Below are positions 22,725 through 34,348 of a stretch of DNA of 64,000 nucleotides, one piece after another. The stretch is from positions 353,336,296-353,400,295 of the forward strand of contig CM041776.1 in assembly GCA_023374045.1 (NCBI GenBank). Reading direction: 5' to 3'. Source of the stretch: Limonium bicolor. Taxonomy: Eukaryota; Streptophyta; Magnoliopsida; Caryophyllales; Plumbaginaceae. The notes below the pieces were generated by a model that did not search any database, was not told where the DNA came from, and was given only the letters and a program-made list of their open reading frames with translations. Position numbers and translations under genes: made by a program. Positions within the stretch are counted from its first letter, which is position 1, and the number at the start of each line of letters is the position of its first letter.

Positions 22725-25366
22725 ATGAAATTCGTAAGCTTTCCGCCGTAGCTATTCGATTATTGTGTTGTCTGTCGTTTTCAGTGACGGATCGACTATT
22801 TAAAATATTATGTCATTTTGTATTTTTTCAAAAATTTATAAGAACATTCACCCCTTTGAATCCGCCTCTAGTCGTTTTTCAAGTTTTACACCGCGTGCGT
22901 GTACCGACTGACCTGAGTGTTCATTTTTCTCTTTCTGTATGGTGACAGACATGTTTGAGCAAAGGTGGGGGTTACTATTTCCCACCCTGCCACATTCTGG
23001 ATGTGTCAGGGTTTCAGGTTTTAGTTGATTGCCCCTTGGACCTTACAACTCTTTCAGTATTTGCCCCTGTACCTATCTATCACAGTGGCACCCCAGTCAA
23101 GGTCTCTGATCCAAGTCCACATTCTCATGCCGGAAGTCTGGATGCTTGCGAGTTGATCTGTGCAGTGCCACGATACAAAACAGTTAGTAGCTTGCATTTG
23201 TGGAATCCTGCTTTCATCAGCGTGGTCCTGATAACAAGCCCCATGGGTATGCTCGGGTTGCCTTACTTGACCCGTGAGAAGGAGTTCTCAGCTAAGGTCA
23301 GCAGTAGCCCTTCTCTCTGTGCGAAGATAGTTGTTACCTTAGTATTCTGTTTTCACTTGATCTAACAAATTGGTGGCGGTTTGCTTGATTCTGCATGTGA
23401 ATTGTCTAGATATATGCAACCGAAGCAACAGTGAAATTGGGGAAGCTCATGATGGATGATCTTGTTTCCATGCATAGAGAATTTAAGCAGTTTTATGGTC
23501 CTGAGAAAACATGTTTCCCTCAATGGATGAAGTGGGAAGAGCTTGAAACAATGCCTTCTATATTGCGAGAACTTATTATAGGCAAAGATGGGACAGAGCT
23601 GGGGGGTTGGCTACCACTTTACAGGTAAGCTGATACATAAAGTTAATCTTTAACTCCTGACCTTTTTGCAGTGTTACAGTTCGGCGTCCTTGTTGGGTAG
23701 AAAAACTAACATCTTACTATCCAACGAATAATTGGCGGGTTTGAAACAAATCTTTGCTTCTTGCTATGTTCATCCTCTTATGAATCCTTGGTAAATGAAT
23801 ACACAAGGAATAACATAATTGTCGAAAATTAAATTCGAGTCAGTATCATTCAGATATTGGATATTTTGTTCAAACTCGATGAGTTTTTGCACTTTGCAGT
23901 ATTGATGCCAGTTCATTTGGGTCTTCATAGGACGTTTTTTGTGGTGAGTGCAGTTCAAGAGCACATTTTTAATTCAAGTACCTCACCCTGGAACATAACA
24001 ATCAACATTTCTCAGTGCAGATGATGTGAAAGATTGTGTCCAGAAGGGTTCACTACTTATAGATATGCAGAAGAAGCTGTTTATAAGGCACATTAGTTTT
24101 CAAAGGCAGTCAGCTCTGGTTTATATATTGGAGCGTCAAATGGACTATAAGACTCCTAAACTACACGTTGCTTACATCTCTAATGTAGCAGTTGGGTCCA
24201 CTGATGCAATGGATTTTGATTATATTTCTCTTCAAGACTGTGACGTTATGATATATTCGGATTTTATCATCCACTGATGTGACGGAAGATCCTGAGGATA
24301 CTAGCACTTCTCCCTCTGAGCAAATGTCTGTTAGTGTTCCATATCTGGTCTCAAATTTACTTGTTACCTATAAGGGAAATTATTTTTTACTTTATGACAT
24401 TATTTACATTGTGTTTCCTGATGCTTAATTGTAGAGATAGTGCCGTCAGGATTCATCCATAGCATCTCTGCTTTCTGGTGAGGTCTCTGATAGCACAGAA
24501 AAAATTGCGTACATATGTTCATGCGCCTTGGATGCTATCAAGGTTGGAGGTTCAGTGATGATTCCCACTGGTCAGCTTGGATTTACATTACATTATTGGA
24601 ACATATATCTGCTACCCAGAAACTGTCAGGTTTAGAGGTGGGAAAATAATTAAAGCTGTGAATCTTGTTATGTCATCAGCATATATTGATTAAATCCAAG
24701 TAGGCAAGCAAAACTTTTTGTGTCATTCGTTGATGCTCTGGAGGTGCTGCAGGTTCCTCTATATATGATTTCTTCTATCTCAGAAGAGTTACTGTCATTT
24801 GTTAATGTCTACCAGAGTGGTTATCAAAGCAGAAGCAGCAAAAGGTACATTTGGTTCTTATTTATGTTTTTGACCTTGTATCACTAGAATTTTTTGACTG
24901 AATTCACCACATCAACTTTTTCTTGGTTGATTTTCAGCTATTTGCCGGTGAGCCATTGTTTGGGCATGTTGACCTCTTGAAAGAAAAAAAGTTGCATCTT
25001 TTTCCTGACATTTGGTCACATAAGTTAACGTAAGCACCTTTTGCTTGGAGAACAAATTGTACCTACAGCATTTGAATATCTCCATGAACAAAATGTCTGT
25101 TTAGTAATGGGGAACATACTGTTTTTTTGCCTCAAAACTTAGTCATATATCTCAAAAGTAGACAAACCTTATTTCCACTGCTTGAAGCATGATGCTAAAG
25201 TAATTCTATTGATTGTCTAACTAATCAATATTTTTGTCCATTAGCATAAATTGGAAGGAACCATGTATAGTTTTCTGTCCTCACTGGAGTTTGCGGCTGG
25301 GACCTGCTGTTCACTTACTTCGACGATGGGTTGGTGATGAAAAGTCATTACTTGTACTGGAGGTGC

Positions 25367-25400
<34 letters not shown>

Positions 25401-26816
25401 GATGAATAACTAGTTTTTGTACTTTTACAGGTTTTTTTGTTTGGTTTAGTATTGAACTAAACAGTTGTTTTTATTGCTGAATGTACTTGTATTGATATGA
25501 TGCAGAAAGAAGTCGATCCCTACCTTTCTCTCTCTCCTACCTTTGAACCTCAGAGATGAGGATTCTTCAGTGCTCGTTTAACACTGGGATAGGGTACTGA
25601 AAATATTCTTTGCCGTTTATCAATCAGGCTCTTGTGTGACTGCTTTTCATTCTTCCTGTATATTTTTTTGAAGAAGGTAAGCACATATTATTGCTAAAAG
25701 GAGTCTTACAAACCTAAGGAATATAAAAACAACTGCCAAGTACACCTATGCAAGCAGTTTTGGCAAATTACAAGTGTTGATGCTTTTGACACATGAATGT
25801 ATCAGCTTGTTCTCCTCTGAAACACAAGCCTTTACTGCACATCCAAATACCATATATACAAGCGCCATCGTAACAGAATGTCAAATTGTAGCCAATCAGC
25901 ACAGCATTTTTTTACTATCGCAGTTGAGAGCCGATGGTTTCTTGACTCCAGCTCATTGCAAATGCAGGATTTCATTCTTGCATCGTGGAGCATTACACTG
26001 TTTTTTTGTGCAAAAATTAGATCTTTTTCTGAAAATTTTGTTATACAATCACCTCTGTGACTGGGTTCCATGATTTCAATGCACTTTCAGTCCAACTGAT
26101 GTATTAATTATACCTTCCTCTCTCTTTTCTGTTGTGTTAGATCACAGAAGGTTATTCCTCTGGTTGAGAAGCTGCGGCCCAAGTTGGCTCTGGTAGTTGC
26201 TCATGGCTACCCCAAACTCCCTCATTTCGTTTTATCATCAGCGTACATCCCCCTTGTGTTTTTATACTGAAACCAAATTTGTTCTTGATTGAGGTAGTTG
26301 CCAGAAAATCTAAAGCTGGCTGGCCCTTCAAGTGCAAATGCCTGTATGTTTCTTCACTACTCTGAAAATGAAATGTTACGCTTGCCAAAGTCGAACGAGC
26401 ACTGCTCAGAACTCAAGATTGCTGTAGATTTGGTTTCCCAGTTCCATTGGAGGAACTTAAAAGGTGATGACCTGAACATTACTAGATTGAGAGGCGAGCT
26501 ATCAGCTGTTGACGGGAAACACCAATTACTTCTAGGGAAGGGTATGGCTGCAGATGGTGCGCAGTGTCATTCTTTGCTGCACTGGGGCTCCCCTGACTTA
26601 GAAAACCTACTGGCAGCATTAGGTAAGATGGGGATTAGTGGATCTGTAGATCAAAGTGGAAAAGATGGATCTGATGCCACTTTTGTGGTATGTATCACAA
26701 AGCCAAGCGAGGCTCGGATTGAGGTGAAATCAACAAGCACTGTGATTCAAGCTGGTGATGAGAGTTTAGCCTCCTTGATTTTTGAGGCCATAGATAGCAC
26801 ACTAGATGGCATCTAA
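22725..26816 (+). pseudogene. INTS9: Integrator complex subunit 9 homologue, frame interrupted
   Basis: INTS9 is the inactive metallo-beta-lactamase/beta-CASP partner of the INTS11 endonuclease in the nuclear Integrator complex, which cleaves snRNA precursors and nascent transcripts. Exon 1 is only ATG AAA TTC (22725-22733) before GTAAGC. Exon 2 (22949-23296) gives TCLSKGGGYYFPPCHILDVS and SPMGMLGLPYLTREKEFSAK. Exon 3 (23410-23624) gives IYATEATVKLGKLMMDD. Later exons lie at about 24016-24330, 24436-24630, 24740-24846, 24938-25031, 25250-25361, 25506-25600, 26140-26190 and 26296-26816. The last encodes the C-terminal domain to a TAA at 26814. Splice sites are well kept. However, exon 4 switches frame several times between 24050 and 24180 (family-like residues RYAEEAVY, TLVFK, SSGLYIGAS and WTI fall in different frames) and again near 24265. 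Single-base breaks also occur near 24818 and 25540. It is either a decaying copy or a real gene with consensus indel errors. Confidence 0.8.
25369..25399 (+). repeat. (CT)n microsatellite
   Basis: About 15 CT dinucleotides in an intron of the INTS9-like gene, directly after the donor that follows SLLVLE. Confidence 0.9.
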
Positions 26817-27247
26817 AAGTTGTTTTCTTTTTTTTTTCCCCATAAATATTGTAGAACCGGTTTTCCTTTAATTTAGCTTTCAACAGATTGTTTATTCAGC
26901 ACCAAGTAAACTGGAATGGGGTAACTCCCTGGATTAATCGCTAACTTGTCTCGGTATATTTGTAGTTGGTGTAGTTGGTTTGGTTTGACTGTTTTGTGTA
27001 GTATATTATTGAAGCTGTGGAACCATACAAGAATCAACTGTGAATGTCACAAATTGTCTCAGACATTTTTATCATTAATGGAATGATGCAGACAAACAAG
27101 TACCCCGTACAGTGGAACAACACAGCACAAGCGCCACATTCATTTCCCCCCACATCTTGCAAACTGAACAACAAAAAAATGCCTTAAAATACTCGCCAAT
27201 ACCAACCAGCTGGCAGAAAGGAAACAACATTACAAAATTTAGTCATA
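26817..27247. other. 3' flank of the INTS9-like gene
   Basis: Probable 3' UTR and spacer. No further gene is seen before the Stowaway-like element. Confidence 0.4.
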
Positions 27248-27465
27248 CTTTCTCCGTCCTGTTTGTTTTATGACACGTTTTTCCACTTCAATATAAGCAT
27301 ATAAGATAAAATATTTTATAAAACTAAATTTTGTAACATATATTTATCATGTAAGGAATCATATGCAAAACTTAAATTTTAAAATTAATTTATCTTATAT
27401 ATTAAAAATTGAAGTCAAACGACATGTCCAAATAGTAAACAGACGTAAATTCAGGACGGAGGGAG
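27248..27465. mobile_element. Stowaway-like MITE
   Basis: A 218-bp element with left end CTTTCTCCGTCCTG and right end CAGGACGGAGGGAG (complement CTCCCTCCGTCCTG, 12/14 matching). The dinucleotide TA flanks both ends (27246-27247, 27466-27467). The CTCCCTCCGTCC terminus and TA duplication are diagnostic of the Tc1/mariner-derived Stowaway group. The interior is AT-rich and potentially folds. Confidence 0.9.
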
Positions 27466-27506
27466 TATGATTAATCGAAGTGTGTAAAATGTGCGGTTTT
27501 GTAATT

Positions 27507-27855
27507 GAATTACCATTGTTCTAGGTGTTATTAAGGATTCTTTTTGGAAATCACTTAGGGAAAGGAATTGCAAATCTAGGGAGAAATAGTGAACCGGGAT
27601 TTCCTTTCCGAATCACATTTAAATCAGTTATTTTTCTGTTATTTACTGTTTCTTAATCTCTTCTACAACATTTATTTCCACAAACCGAAACCCCCAATTT
27701 CCCGATATTCATACGTTATTCATTTTTTCTTATTTGTTAGTTTAGTAAAGATTACGCTAGACATCGCATCCTCTGGTTCGATACTTAGGGAATACTCTGA
27801 GATCAAAAGTTGCTAGAATCGACCGGTGCACTTGCCATTAGGTTTTACCCCATCA
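27507..27855 (+). repeat. 5' LTR, truncated to its last ~350 bp
   Basis: Matches 33430-33782 of the 3' LTR with few differences. The first ~1.09 kb of the LTR, including its TGATAAGTGGGG start, is missing. The truncation point lies about 40 bp downstream of the Stowaway-like MITE. Confidence 0.88.
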
Positions 27856-27857
27856 AA

Positions 27858-27880
27858 TTTTTGATGCCGTTGCCGAGGAG
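27858..27880 (+). other. Primer-binding site (tRNA-Asp type)
   Basis: TTTTTGATGCCGTTGCCGAGG follows the 5' LTR end. It is a drifted form of the GGCGCCGTTGCCGGGG site used by many plant gypsy elements and is usually assigned to tRNA-Asp. Confidence 0.65.
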
Positions 27881-27884
27881 GCAT

Positions 27885-28325
27885 AGTTATTTAGTTTATT
27901 CTTTATTCTATTTTTTATTTTATTTTATTTATTTTCTTTAATTTGTTTTTAGTTTATTTTTGTTTAGTTTTATTTTTAGGATTAGTATTTCATTTAGGTT
28001 TACTTCATTTTATTTTTGTTTCTACTATTTTATTTTATTTTTGTCTTTCGTTTAATTTTGTTTACATTTATTTTATTCATTTTTGTTTCCTTTAGTTATA
28101 CTTTATTTTATTTTAGTTTTTCTTTTATTTTTATTTTTGTGTTGTTTCTATTTTATTTCTTTTCGTTTAGTTTTATTTAGTTTGGATTTATTTTATTTTC
28201 GATTATAGTAGTTTAGTTGGTATTATTTGTCCGACTGAGTTTAGTTGTTATTGTTACTTTAATTACAGTGTATTTAATTTATTTTGATCAGTTTAGTATT
28301 TTATTTTTCTTTTATTGTCTAATTT
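27885..28325 (+). other. T-rich leader tract
   Basis: About 440 bp made largely of TTTTA, TTTAG and TTTAT words, strongly strand-asymmetric (T-rich on plus). It sits between the primer-binding site and gag, so it is the element's untranslated leader. Confidence 0.6.
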
Positions 28326-28539
28326 TTGTTTATGATCTTTACTCGTTCTGCAGGAGAACCAGAATTCGAGCTTGATCTAGAGATTGACAGATTAGCTAGA
28401 AGAATTCGACAGAATCTCAATATGGAATCTGTAGGTGAAGAGGAAGAGGCTCTACAGTTGTCAGAGGAGGAAGAAGACAGTTGTTCTGCAGAGCACCTGT
28501 TACTCCAATTATTCAATAAAGAGCAAATATGAGTGGAGT

Positions 28540-29640
28540 TATTAATCCAGAAGGGCAGATGAATGATTATGTTCGTCCTAGTGTAGAGGGACTCACGTTA
28601 CCTATAGTGATCCATGCACTACCACCTGGAGTTGAATGGACATTCAAAACCCATTACATCACAATGTTTTAAATGCGTCACAATTCAGTGGGACAATCAC
28701 CGAAGATCCCAATGTCCATCTCACCACTTTCTTGAGATTGGTAGGAGCATGTTCTACATCAGCTTCTCAGGAGGTTGCTAGACTTACTCTTTTTCCATTC
28801 TCCCTGAGGGATAGAGTTGCCGATTGGCAAAACTTATTGGCGCCTGACAGCATTACCACCTGAACGGAGTTAGCTAATGCGTTTTTAGTGAAGTATTTTC
28901 CCCTTCTTGAATGTTGACCATGAGAGGAGAGATTACTAATTTTAAGCAATTCACTGGTGAGACCTTATCTGAGGCTTGGAAGCGTTTTAAAGGGATCATG
29001 CGAAGAGTACCGCACCATGGTTTGGGTGAAGAGGTAGTACTACAGTCTTTTTACAAAGAATTGGATTCCTCAAGCCGTTCATTGGTAGACACTTATACTG
29101 GGGGAAGTCTCATGGAGCAGCCAATTGCTAAAATCAAGGAGTTTTCAAGACCATTACTACTGCAGCTAACCAGTGGGGAGGTACAAGATCTGGGGAGGCT
29201 GCACCGAAGAAGACTGTTGGTGTTTATGAGGTTGATTTGAACACATTTCTAGCTGCTAAGATAGAAGCGATGTCGAAGCAATTTGAGCGGATGTGTGCAG
29301 TAATTAACCCACAGTCGAATGCAGCAACTGTTCGTGAGACCTATCTTCTTTGTGAGTTTTGCGGGAGGAGTTCTAACATATGTCAATGTGCTCCACCGTA
29401 AGAAAAAGCAGCAAAGTATGTGGGTAACAGACAAGGTAATTACTTTGGCAACCAAGGGAATTCAGGTTACCACACACAACACAAAACCGTTACCAAGCTG
29501 GTGGTAACAACAACTTCAATCAGAGACTGCCACAACAGTATAATCAATCTTACCAGAAGCCACTGCAAGACCAGCAAACACAAATTTCAGGTGCTGGAAA
29601 TCCTCGAGTATGGAAGAAGTTTTGGCTAGAATGAATGATT
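28540..29640 (+). pseudogene. Retrotransposon gag, frame broken
   Basis: Successive frames give the gag capsid region: LPPGVEWTFKTHYI, QFSGTITEDPNVHLTTFLRL, RLTLFPFSLRDRVADW, then NFKQFTGETLSEAWKRFKG and VPHHGLGEEVVLQSFYKEL. These match the Retrotrans_gag family. A partial knuckle follows (CEFCG...C near 29350-29390), and after it an Asn/Gln/Tyr-rich tail. In the element gag forms the virus-like particle that packages its RNA. At least three frameshifts and stops (near 28675, 28860, 28905 and 29400) break it. Confidence 0.82.
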
Positions 29641-31016
29641 TCATCACTATGAATACGAAGAAATTTTCTGAGTTATAAGCATTCAATCAAGAGCAGAGGA
29701 CCCTTAACAATGATCAGAGGACCTTTAATAGGAACATCGAGACTCAGCTTTCTCAGATTTCACAGCAATTAGCTCAGCGTCCTTTGGGTTCCTTGCCAAG
29801 TCAGCCTGAGACGAACCCAAGGGAGCAGGCCAAAGCTGTTTTTGTTGTGGAAGATGATGCTCCACTTGTTGCTGCAGTTCTGCCAGTTCAAAAAGAAGTT
29901 GAGGAGTCCAGTAAAATTTATGAAACACCCAAGGAGAAGGAGTCTATTGAAACTCAACCCTCTCATTCACCTAGATCTAATCATAAATTTGAAGAACATA
30001 TTCCTTTTCTTGTCAGATTAACAAAAGGGACCCTGATGAACAACTTGGAAAATTTCCTAAAATTTTTAAGAAATTAACTAAGGATATGCCTTTTTTTTAT
30101 GTGCTTAAGTTAATGCCAAATTATGCTAAATTAGCGGAGGATATATTGGCTAATAGATGTTCTTTGCAGGAAAAGGAAACTGCGAAGAAGTAACTACTAG
30201 GAGTGGTAAAGGTAAAGCTACTGAGCCCGGTTGTGAACATAGAGAAATCGGTGCTAGAGAATGAGCAGAATTGTGAAGTTACCCATTCTCCTACACCTAC
30301 ACCAGCTGTAGTTGAAGTTGCTCCTCTACTTCCCTTCCCAAATAGAACCAAGCGTTCCAAAGAGGATAGTGAGTTTGATAAGTTACTTACTTTACTTTGT
30401 CAACTATCTATTGATATTCCTTTTGTTGATTTAGTTGCGAAGGCGCCTAACTATGCCAAGTATTTAAGGAAGCTCTTATCTAATAAGGCAAAGTTAGATG
30501 AGATAAGGACTATTCAGCTTACAGAAACTTGTTCAATGATTCTGGAAGTTTCACAATTCCATGCAGATTAAGAGACATTGATTTCGATCACTGCCTTGCT
30601 GATTTGGGAGCGTCGACCAGTCTCATGCCATACACTGTATTTGAAAAGCTTGGAATTGGAGACTTACAACCTACTCGGATGACGCTTCAGCTAGCAGATC
30701 GCTCAATTGTTTACCCTTGTGGAATTGCGAAGGATGTGATGGTTGGAGCATCTGTACTTCCCTTGTGATTTTGTTGTACTCGACATGGTTGCAGATCCAA
30801 CAGTTCCTATCATTCTTGGAAGACCCTTCCTAGAACAGCCGACGCTCGAATTGAAGTTGCTTACGATACGATCATTTTTAATGTAGAGGGTGAGCAACTA
30901 CTGTTTTATGCTGGTAGGTCTTCGAAACAAGTTTTGGAAGCTTCTGAACTTCTTGTCACCAGGTTTCAAAGACAGGTCAATCTTCTAGAGTCTCTTAAGA
31001 GAACGAGAAATGTCTA
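29640..31016 (+). pseudogene. Gag tail and aspartic protease (retropepsin)
   Basis: 29640-30075 encodes the linker (FNRNIETQLSQISQQLAQRP, NPREQAKAVFVVEDD). 30360-30545 encodes SIDIPFVDLVAKAPNYAKYL. 30529-31016 encodes the protease: GSFTIPC, the active-site loop ADLGASTSLMP, ADRSIVYPCGIAKDV, then in a shifted frame [19 protein letters not shown]. The DLGAS active site appears intact. Its role in an element is to process the polyprotein. After the last ORF the text runs through the GGCAACTGGCTTGGAGGCAA-type stretch common in Athila relatives, with no RT following. Stops and frameshifts (near 29678, 30075 and 30765) interrupt it. Confidence 0.82.
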
Positions 31017-32343
31017 GCCAAAGATGTTAAAGAAAGGCAACTGGCTTGGAGGCAACCCAACGTTATGTTTTATTTTGTCAGTTTTAAATTTTAGTTTAAA
31101 GTTGTATTGAAGCTACTTTCCTGGTTCTGTTGTCTACTAATGTTTAACTCCGTTTGTAGTTTTTTGGTTGCTTTTAGTGTCTTTCTTTCAGATGAATGCT
31201 TCATTGTGGATGCTGTAATCAGGCTGCACACTTGAGCAAAGCTCAAGTGCGGGGTGAGGTCATTCTACATGCAGCAACAACAAAATCCAAGGGAGTTCTA
31301 GTTTTAATTGATTTCTTTTAATTTTAGTTTGATGTTAGTAACTGCTCTAATGTGTTTCCTTCGAACATAAATGTTTTTCTGCAATGCTTTGAGTTTTTCA
31401 CTCCTGCCTTGTCACACAATGAGACATTGTTTAATTTTAAGTGTGGGGTAGGGAGTGGCCTTCAGTTATCACTTCAAACCAAATGTTTTTTTTATTGTTT
31501 TCAAGTGATAAATAATATGCTACTCTTTGCTGTTAAATATTGAATTTTAGGTGATAGTGCTTGTGGAAGTTTGAAATTGAGCCTGATGACAACCTTAAAA
31601 ATCTTTCTACTTAAAAAGTTGTCTTTCCGGAATAGTTTTTCTTAAATTTAGTCTATTTTCACTGAAATTGATGGATCGTCTGATTGTGGAGATTAAACGT
31701 GCTTAGTTTGGACCTTGGGAATGATATGAAGGTTTTGAATGAAAGGATAAGGCAAGGTACTCCTCTGATCAAAAATTTTCTGAACCGAATCAGGCCTCTT
31801 TTATTTGGTTATTAAGTCCTTGGGTGCTTCATCACCTATCTACCTAAGGTCCTGTGATCTGGGATACTTGGCCCAAAGCCGTTACAGGGATAAAGAGAAA
31901 AGTCTAAGTGAAGGAACAACTATGCAATTAATTAAATAAATCGTTTGTTTTTATTTCTTGATAAAGAAAAGTTTTTGCATGCGAAATATTTAATTGTAGT
32001 TTTTTTTTAGTTTTAATCATGAGTGCGTGGTATTGAAAGTTATTGCGGAATAAGGCATTACTTCACACCTCTTGTCATCAAAAGGGTAATGGAATGAAAT
32101 TGGTGGAAGGTCCTAAGCTAATCTGTGTTTCAGTACAATTCAGTTTATTCATGATTTTATTAAAATTATTCTTTATTCACTGTTTATGAAAAATGACAGT
32201 TTAGAGCAGATTGGTTTTTCTGATTGTCATTTCGCTTGTTTTCCTTCTGCTTATGTTTAATTCTGGAGTTTAATATTTCGGGTTGGAGAGCAGTTATATT
32301 CTTTATTTGCTTGAGGACAAGCAAAAGCTAAGTGCGGGGTATT
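31017..32343 (+). other. 3' non-coding region with polypurine-like tract
   Basis: No RT, RNase H, integrase or envelope-like ORF is visible. Twice it carries a phrase of the kind CTTGAGCAAAGCTCAAGTGCGGGG / CTTGAGGACAAGCAAAAGCT followed by a G-run, and the second (32310-32340) lies just before the LTR. The G-rich end probably serves as the plus-strand primer tract. Confidence 0.6.
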
Positions 32344-33782
32344 TGATAAGTGGGGAATTTATCTATGTTTATATGCTTCATTGTTTATTAATTTAAGCTT
32401 TAATGTTATGTATTTCCCCACTTAAGTGCTTAATTATGTTAAAGATTAAGATTACTACTCACATGTGCTTTTATGTTAAAACAAGTTAAAAACGCTGAAG
32501 AAAAGGTCTAAAAACACATGTCCAGAGCTTAACGATCAAACCTGGACCAATCAGAGTCAGAAGTTTCGGCTGGAATTTGGAGGTGGTCCGGGACCTTATA
32601 CAGATTCTAAGTCCCGGATTAAAGCAACAGAGAACTTTCGGGCCAATTTGATACCTAGCCCGGGACCCTTTACAGATCCTAAGTCCCGGACCCATGTACA
32701 TCAGAACTTTCGGTAGTAATTTAGAGCTGGTCTGGGACCTCGTCCATACCCTAAGTCCCAGATCAAAAGTTCTATAGAGTCTCGAATGGATTTTTCATGT
32801 GGTCTGGGACCTTTTGCAAGACCTAAGTCCTGGACCAAAGTGATAAATGCGCCCAGGATCTTAACTGAAAGAGGAGAATTGAAGATTATAAAAAGGAGAT
32901 CTTTGGAAATGAGAGGGACAGGTCGTAGACCTAGCCGCATCGTTCAGAGTTCGAGACAGAGAGGACACAGCAGTCGATTTGATAAGAAATACACAGATTT
33001 GATTCCGACATCAGTTCTTCATGCAGATTTGATGGCTTTCTCTTTATTTATTATTGTTGTTTATGAATTTAGCATGTTTGAGTAGTTATTTTTAATTCCG
33101 GTTTACTATGTATCCCTAGATTGATTATTCCAGTACCTTTGTGATTTTCTACAATTCAATTAAATAAAGTTCTTTTCTTTTATGAATTCCTAAATCTTCC
33201 ATGATCTGGCCAATTATTGAGATTATTAGTTTGATAGCTTATAAGTGATGACTGCGGCTTTCAATTGACTATAGGGAAAGAACCGGTTAGTGTAGAGATG
33301 GTAATTCCTCTAAATCGCTAACTGACCAATAGACTAGATTGTGCTTAAAGGAATTAGTAAACAATGGGTTCATGACGAGAGTTAGGATTCAGTCTTTGTT
33401 AATTAGAAGTTGCTGAGCGGGAGACCGGATGTGAATTACCGTTGTTCTAGGGTGTTATTGAGGATTCTTTTTGGAAATCACTTAGGGAAAGGAATTGCAA
33501 ATCTAGGGAGAAGTAGTGAACCGGGATTTCCTTTCCGAATCAGATTCAAATCATTTATTTTTCTGTTATTTACTGTTTCTCAATCTCCTCTACAACATTT
33601 ATTTCCACAAACCAAAACCCCCAATTTCCTGTTATTCATACGTTATTCAGTTTTTCTTATTTGTTAGTTTAGTAAAGATTAAGCTAGACATCGCCTCCTC
33701 TGGTTTGATACTTAGGGAATACTCTGAGATTAAAACTTGCTAGAATTGACCGGTGCACTTGCCGTTAGGTTTTATCCCATCA
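32344..33782 (+). repeat. 3' LTR (1439 bp)
   Basis: Starts TGATAAGTGGGG and ends CCCATCA. Its last 350 bp match the 5' LTR remnant. The first part carries a tandem of GGTCCGGGACCTT...AAGTCCCGGA palindromic blocks (32583-32840). Confidence 0.85.
32583..32840 (+). repeat. ~80-bp tandem repeat with CCCGGAC palindromes
   Basis: Four drifted copies of a unit containing GGTCCGGGACCTT, about 10 bp, then CCTAAGTCCCGGACC. Each copy can form a short hairpin (GGTCCGGGAC / GTCCCGGACC). The block recurs in inverted order at about 33850-33995. Confidence 0.8.
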
Positions 33783-33794
33783 AGTTTTTGAAGT

Positions 33795-34348
33795 TGATAA
33801 GTGGGGAATTTATCTATGTTTTCAAAATATTGCCGAAAGTTATGAAGTACATGGGTTCGGGACTTAGGATCAGTAAAGGGTCCCGGACCAGGTATCAAAT
33901 TGGCCCGAAAGTTATTTGTTGCTCTGGTCCGGGACTTAGGCTCTGTATAAGGTCCCGGACCACCTCCAAATTCTAGCCAAAACTTCTGACTCTGATTGGT
34001 CCCGGTTTGATCGTTAAGCTCTTGATGTGTTTTTAGACCTTTTCTTCAGCGTTTTAAACCTGTTTTAACATAAAATCACATGTGAGGAGTAATCTTAATC
34101 TTTAACATAATTAAGCACTTAAGTGGGGAAATACATAACATTAAAGCTTAAATTAATAAACAATAAAGTATATAAACATAGATAAATTCCCCACTTATCA
34201 ACTACCCCACACTTAGCTTTTGCTTGTCCTCAAGCAAATAAAGAATAAAGCTGCTCCAAACCAAACATTAAACTCCAGGATTAAACATAAGTAGAAGGAA
34301 AACAAGCAAAAGACAATCAGAAAAACCTATCTGCTCTAAACTGTCAGT
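33795..34348 (-). repeat. Inverted partial LTR plus element 3' end
   Basis: Twelve bases after the 3' LTR a new LTR start (TGATAAGTGGGGAATTTATC, 33795-33814) runs for about 27 bp, then jumps into a reverse-complement copy of 32200-32720. The antisense LTR start ends at 34200, followed by the complement of the primer-tract region (CTTTTGCTTGTCCTCAAGC) to about 34348. The result is a ~500-bp inverted repeat with a ~1.1-kb spacer. Confidence 0.8.

Larger units (their letters stand above)
27507..33782 (+). mobile_element. Pol-less Ty3/gypsy-type element (gag-protease only)
   Basis: Order on the plus strand: truncated 5' LTR (27507-27855), primer-binding site, long T-rich leader, gag, retropepsin, about 1.3 kb non-coding 3' region, then full 3' LTR (32344-33782). 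The LTRs share near-identical text over about 350 bp, for example the block from GGAAAGGAATTGCAAATCTA to the ends TTACCCCATCA and TTATCCCATCA. The primer-binding site, gag and DLGAS protease place it near Athila/Tat-type gypsy elements. No reverse transcriptase, RNase H or integrase lies between protease and 3' LTR, so it would need another element's enzymes. The element is nested next to an inverted piece of the same LTR. Confidence 0.85.
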
